Below are positions 5,718 through 9,069 of a DNA stretch of 9,069 nucleotides, in pieces. Source of the DNA: Elusimicrobiota bacterium (lineage in GTDB: Bacteria; Elusimicrobiota; Elusimicrobia; Elusimicrobiales; UBA9959); NCBI GenBank assembly GCA_030639665.1, contig DAOWCC010000096.1:1-9069 (forward strand), in the 5' to 3' direction. Position 1 is the first letter of the stretch. Each line of letters begins with the position of its first letter. The notes under the pieces were generated by a model that saw nothing but the letters and a program-made list of their open reading frames with translations, did no database searches and had not been told where the DNA came from. A program made the translations under genes and the position numbers.

Positions 5718-7092
5718 TATATCTGATTTGTCTAAAACAATTATTGCCCCGTCAACCCCTCCGGGGTTCGGGGCAATATCAATAATACGCCTCTCGGGCA
5801 AAAATGCTTTCGCCATAGCATCCAAGTTTCTTTATCCCAAAAAAACCTTCATCAATCCCAAAACAAAACAAACCCATATTTTGAAAGTTATGGAAAATGG
5901 GAAACTCATAGACCAAGTGGTTTCCACTTTCTATAAAGCTCCAAAAAGCTATACGGGAGACAATACCGTCGAAATATTCTGTCACGGCTCACCCTTCATA
6001 ATCAGAACAATATTAGCTCTCGCGATAAAAAACGGCGCCAAAGAAGCCGCTCCCGGTGAATTTACCATGAGAGCTTTTATGAACGGAAAAATGGATTTAA
6101 CGCAGGCGGAAGCCGTAAACGATTTAATTCATTCGGAAAGTTCGTCTTCTCACAGCTCGGCGATATCACACCTTAGAGGGGAAATAAGCGTTCAAATCAA
6201 AAATATAAAATCCGGTATTTTAAATCTTTTAAGCGCGATTGAAGTCAGGCTTGATGACAGCGAAGAGGAAATGGCTGAAATAGATTTTAATGATTTTCTA
6301 CGGAAAACAAAAAAAATCACCTTGCCGCTGAAAACACTGGCGGATAGTTTTGAGAAAGGCCGGTTTATAAAAAATGGATTTAAAACAAGCATAATAGGAA
6401 TTCCCAATTCAGGAAAATCTTCGCTTTTGAACGCCCTTCTGGGATATAACAGAGCGATAGTCACAAAAATATCCGGCACCACGACCGACACTATCGAGGA
6501 AAAAATAAATTTCTCGGGGATTTCCTTTATTTTTACGGATACCGCGGGCATAAAAACCAATACCAAAAATCCCATTGAAAAAGAAGGCATCTTAAGGGCG
6601 ATAGATTTTATAAAAACAAGCGATATTCTTATTTGGGTTATGGATTATTCCAAGAAACCGTGCGCAAACGAAAAAGAAGTTGCCCGCCAGATAAAAAAAT
6701 ATTTGGACGATAAAAAAACCCAGCTTATTAAAGTCTTCAATAAATCGGATTTAAACCCCGAAAGACCGGCGGAAAAAGGAACTCTGACTATTTCCTGTAA
6801 AACAAATTCGGGAATAGATAAACTTAAAAAACTCATTGTAAAAAGACAGGAAACAATATTTGGGGAACAATCATCGGCAATAGTAACCTCCATGAGACAC
6901 TTTCAAGCATTAAATAATTCCTTGGTTGAAATGAAGCTTTTTGAAAAAATGCTTAAAAATAAAAAAATCCGCCTGGAACTTGCCGCTGAACATTTAAAAT
7001 CAGCTTTAAACGAACTTTCGGATATTCTGGGAGAAACAAACTCTGACGAACTTCTTTCAAATATTTTCTCAAAGTTTTGCGTGGGGAAATAA
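5713..7092 (+). CDS. mnmE: tRNA modification GTPase MnmE
   Basis: A 459-residue GTPase that, in complex with MnmG, installs the aminomethyl or carboxymethylaminomethyl group on U34 of certain tRNAs, using a tetrahydrofolate one-carbon unit. The N-terminal folate-binding/dimer domain opens with TIIAPSTPPGFGAISIIRLS and includes GEFTMRAFMNGKMDLTQAEA from residue 115. The G domain is embedded in helices: P-loop GIPNSGKS at 229-236, switch I GTTTD at 255-259, DTAG at 276-279, NKSD at 343-346. The C-terminus CVGK (456-459) carries the catalytic Cys. Start: ATG 5713 fits the family; the GAGGAAG at 5691-5697 is 15 bases away, rather far. Oddity: the usual GTTRD box has Thr258 in place of Arg. The length is normal. 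Confidence 0.98.
   Translation: MFISDLSKTIIAPSTPPGFGAISIIRLSGKNAFAIASKFLYPKKTFINPKTKQTHILKVMENGKLIDQVVSTFYKAPKSYTGDNTVEIFCHGSPFIIRTILALAIKNGAKEAAPGEFTMRAFMNGKMDLTQAEAVNDLIHSESSSSHSSAISHLRGEISVQIKNIKSGILNLLSAIEVRLDDSEEEMAEIDFNDFLRKTKKITLPLKTLADSFEKGRFIKNGFKTSIIGIPNSGKSSLLNALLGYNRAIVTKISGTTTDTIEEKINFSGISFIFTDTAGIKTNTKNPIEKEGILRAIDFIKTSDILIWVMDYSKKPCANEKEVARQIKKYLDDKKTQLIKVFNKSDLNPERPAEKGTLTISCKTNSGIDKLKKLIVKRQETIFGEQSSAIVTSMRHFQALNNSLVEMKLFEKMLKNKKIRLELAAEHLKSALNELSDILGETNSDELLSNIFSKFCVGK
5742..5778 (+). repeat. Very stable GC hairpin inside the start of mnmE
   Basis: 5742-5751 pairs perfectly with 5769-5778, and 5754-5759 (AACCCC) with 5763-5768 (GGGGTT), leaving only a 2-base bulge (5752-5753) and a 3-base loop (5760-5762). 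This gives 16 pairs, 11 of them G-C, in an AT-rich gene, about 30 bases after the start codon. It encodes the conserved IAPSTPPGFGAI segment, so part of its GC content is imposed by the protein. No T-tract follows, so it is not an intrinsic terminator. Confidence 0.7.
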
Positions 7093-7118
7093 AGAGTTAC
7101 AGTCATTAAGGAAAATAA

Positions 7119-7877
7119 ATGATGCAACATATAAAAACCATGACAAACAATGTGAAGGAACTTCTCTTAAAACCGGAAGCTTTTTTCAAGAATCTAAAAA
7201 CAAATAAGATAAATTGGATTTTTCCCTTATCCGTTTATTTCGTTTACATAATCTTCAACTCTTTATTCTTGAATTACAGACCCTTGAACTTTCCAAATGA
7301 ATTGGCGGTTCTTGATATACTAAATCCAAGCTTTCTCTTTTACTTTGGCGTTCAATTTTTTTGGGGAACTCTTATCTCAGTGATATTTGCCGTCTCTGTA
7401 ATTTTTTTAATTAAATTCTATACCTTCAAATTTTCCTTAGCCTTGGTTTCATGTTTAATCTCCGTTATAGCGGGAACTTATATTCTGAATAACTTTGATA
7501 ATTTTCTTCTTCCGGTTGCCTTATTATTGATTTTCCTAGCGCTAAGCGTTTTAATAATACGCACAAATGTAAATGGGTTCATATATTTATTGAAAGCCAC
7601 TTTTTCAGTTAATTTAATATCGTTCTTATTTTTGCCGATACTGTTTATTTCCGTATTTTTGAAATCTGAAAATTTGTTCTTGATCTCGAACTTAATAATG
7701 GCTGTCTGGCTGCTAATCTTGTTCGTAAAAGCGGTAAAAACAATCAGCGCCATGTCCGTGATTAAAACCATATTGATATTTTGCTTCTCGGCCATCGGAG
7801 CTTTTGGAGCGCTTTATCTGCTTTCAAAAATAAATCTGTTATCTGACAATACTTTTAAAGTGATTTTATCAATATAA
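7119..7877 (+). CDS. Multi-pass membrane protein, Yip1-like
   Basis: A 252-residue, very hydrophobic protein. A short polar N-terminus (NNVKELLLKPEAFFKNLKTN) precedes about six or seven membrane segments, roughly at residues 32-50, 70-100, 104-122, 128-146, 152-180, 185-206 and 217-235. The opening 'L-KPEAFFKNL---K--W-FPL' strongly recalls bacterial members of the Yip1 family, whose biochemical role is poorly known; this assignment is by eye only. Start: ATG 7119 (or the next codon, also ATG) after AAGGA at 7108-7112. It begins 26 bases after mnmE, and its TAA (7875-7877) shares the A of the mnmG ATG, so translation is probably coupled to mnmG. No catalytic motif is visible. Confidence 0.7.
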   Translation: MMQHIKTMTNNVKELLLKPEAFFKNLKTNKINWIFPLSVYFVYIIFNSLFLNYRPLNFPNELAVLDILNPSFLFYFGVQFFWGTLISVIFAVSVIFLIKFYTFKFSLALVSCLISVIAGTYILNNFDNFLLPVALLLIFLALSVLIIRTNVNGFIYLLKATFSVNLISFLFLPILFISVFLKSENLFLISNLIMAVWLLILFVKAVKTISAMSVIKTILIFCFSAIGAFGALYLLSKINLLSDNTFKVILSI

Positions 7878-9069
7878 TGAAATTTAATTATCCTGACAAT
7901 TTTGAAATCATTGTAGTGGGCGCCGGTCACGCGGGCTGTGAAGCCGCTTTGGCGGCCGCAAGGATGGGAGCTAAAACTCTTCTTGTCACGCAAGACTTGG
8001 ATACCATAGCTCAAATGTCCTGCAATCCTTCTATCGGCGGAATAGGCAAAGGACAGATAGTCCGTGAAATTGACGCCTTGGGCGGTGAAATGGCTAAGAT
8101 TACGGATTTCTCAGCCATAAGCTATCATATGCTCAATATGTCCAGAGGCCCCGCCGTTCATTCTCCAAGGGCGCAATGCGACAAAAAAATCTATCAATTC
8201 TCAATGAAGCATATTCTTGAAAAACAAAAAAATCTCTATATGCTTCAAGATGAAGTTACCTCTTTGTGGAGTGAAAATTCAAAACTAAAAGGCATAATAA
8301 CCCAAAGAGCAACCAAATATAAAGCAAGCGCGGTAATAATTACCGCCGGAACTTTTCTAAAAGGACTCATTCATATAGGTTTAAAATCTTTTCCCGGAGG
8401 CAGATATAATCATTATCCCAGCAATCATCTTTCAGCCAGCCTGAAAGAGCATGGCATAGAGATTGACCGCCTTAAAACCGGCACTCCGATGAGAATAAAC
8501 GGCCGCTCAATAGATTTTTCAAAATGTTTTGAACAAAAACCCGATAATCCTTATGAACCGTTCTCACATTTCTCCGCGCCGTCAAACGCTCGTTCGCGCT
8601 CATGCTGGATAACCCATACCAATGACAAGGTAACGAAAATCATAAACAATGATCTTCATTCATCGCCTCTTTATTCGGGGAAAATAAAATCAATAGGCCC
8701 GAGATATTGCCCTTCCATAGAAGATAAAATCGTAAAATTCCCTCATCATAAAAGCCATCATATATTTTTAGAGCCGGAAGGCCTTAACACCGAAGAGTAT
8801 TATTTGAACGGCCTTGCCACCAGCCTTCCCGAGGAGACGCAATTAAAAATACTTCATGCCATCAAAGGCCTTGAAAAAGCCGAGATATTGCGCGCCGGCT
8901 ATGCCATAGAATATGATTTCGCTTATCCCATTCAACTCAAAAAATCTCTCGAATCAAAAATAGTGCCGGGCCTGTTTATGGCCGGACAAGTAAACGGCAC
9001 CACGGGTTATGAAGAAGCGGCGGCTCAAGGCCTTATGGCGGGCATAAACGCCGTTAATAAATTAAAAAA
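7877..9069 (+). CDS. mnmG: tRNA uridine-5-carboxymethylaminomethyl modification enzyme MnmG (3' partial)
   Basis: The frame is open from ATG 7877 to the end of the window (397 codons) without a stop. It is the FAD-dependent partner of MnmE in U34 modification. The FAD-binding GAGHAGCEAA is at residues 15-24, and SCNPSIGGIGKG at 49-60 carries Cys50, the counterpart of a catalytic Cys in E. coli. RLKTGTP, SCWITHT with Cys243, IGPRYCPSIEDK, FLEPEGL, GYAIEYDF and GQVNGTTGYEEAAAQGL follow in the standard order. Family members are about 600-630 residues, so the C-terminal helical, MnmE- and tRNA-binding part (about 220 residues) lies beyond the window. The ATG overlaps the stop of the Yip1-like gene by one base; no separate strong ribosome-binding site is seen. 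Confidence 0.97.
   Translation, partial: MKFNYPDNFEIIVVGAGHAGCEAALAAARMGAKTLLVTQDLDTIAQMSCNPSIGGIGKGQIVREIDALGGEMAKITDFSAISYHMLNMSRGPAVHSPRAQCDKKIYQFSMKHILEKQKNLYMLQDEVTSLWSENSKLKGIITQRATKYKASAVIITAGTFLKGLIHIGLKSFPGGRYNHYPSNHLSASLKEHGIEIDRLKTGTPMRINGRSIDFSKCFEQKPDNPYEPFSHFSAPSNARSRSCWITHTNDKVTKIINNDLHSSPLYSGKIKSIGPRYCPSIEDKIVKFPHHKSHHIFLEPEGLNTEEYYLNGLATSLPEETQLKILHAIKGLEKAEILRAGYAIEYDFAYPIQLKKSLESKIVPGLFMAGQVNGTTGYEEAAAQGLMAGINAVNKLK

Noticed and set aside
5742..5778. Intrinsic terminator at the start of mnmE
   Set aside because: The stem is strong, but no T-tract follows and it lies inside an intact reading frame of a conserved protein.

Overview
The window is a stretch of AT-rich bacterial chromosome with every gene on the + strand. 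Most of it is the cluster often found near the replication origin: rpmH (ribosomal protein L34), rnpA (RNase P protein), yidD, yidC (membrane insertase), jag/khpB (KH-R3H RNA-binding protein), mnmE and mnmG (tRNA wobble-uridine modification). The organism looks diderm: there is a probable outer-membrane beta-barrel protein with a signal peptide and a C-terminal Phe, and YidC has the large periplasmic domain of Gram-negative insertases. A jag gene next to yidC is not the proteobacterial arrangement. A phylum such as Elusimicrobiota or another deep diderm lineage would fit, but that is a guess.

Layout. Bases 1-180 are the end of a PASTA-domain protein. Bases 215-2109 hold two envelope genes: an exported TPR protein and a beta-barrel protein. 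After a candidate sigma-70 promoter at 2113-2141, rpmH, rnpA, yidD, yidC and jag run to 5356 with short gaps or overlaps. They link ribosome and tRNA maturation to membrane-protein insertion. Bases 5357-5712 contain no gene. mnmE (5713-7092), a Yip1-like membrane protein (7119-7877) and the start of mnmG (7877 to the end of the window) follow. MnmE and MnmG work as one complex, yet here a membrane-protein gene separates them.

The most interesting part is the 356-base gap before mnmE. It is locally much more GC-rich than its neighbours (57% over 5501-5600) and is closed by stops. It can be folded by hand into a nested RNA whose main long-range helix has 13 consecutive pairs (16 of 17 with one mismatch). 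The segment 5654-5666 helps close this fold. The same segment can instead pair with both the Shine-Dalgarno sequence and the AUG of mnmE, which is the logic of a translational switch. A second, very stable GC hairpin lies at mnmE codons 10-22. I cannot match this RNA to any family I know. It is either an undescribed cis-regulatory leader of mnmE or a free-standing structured RNA.

Several core proteins also lack a signature residue: the groove arginine of YidC is Gln, the first Gly of the KH GxxG loop in Jag is Asn, and the Arg of the MnmE GTTRD box is Thr.
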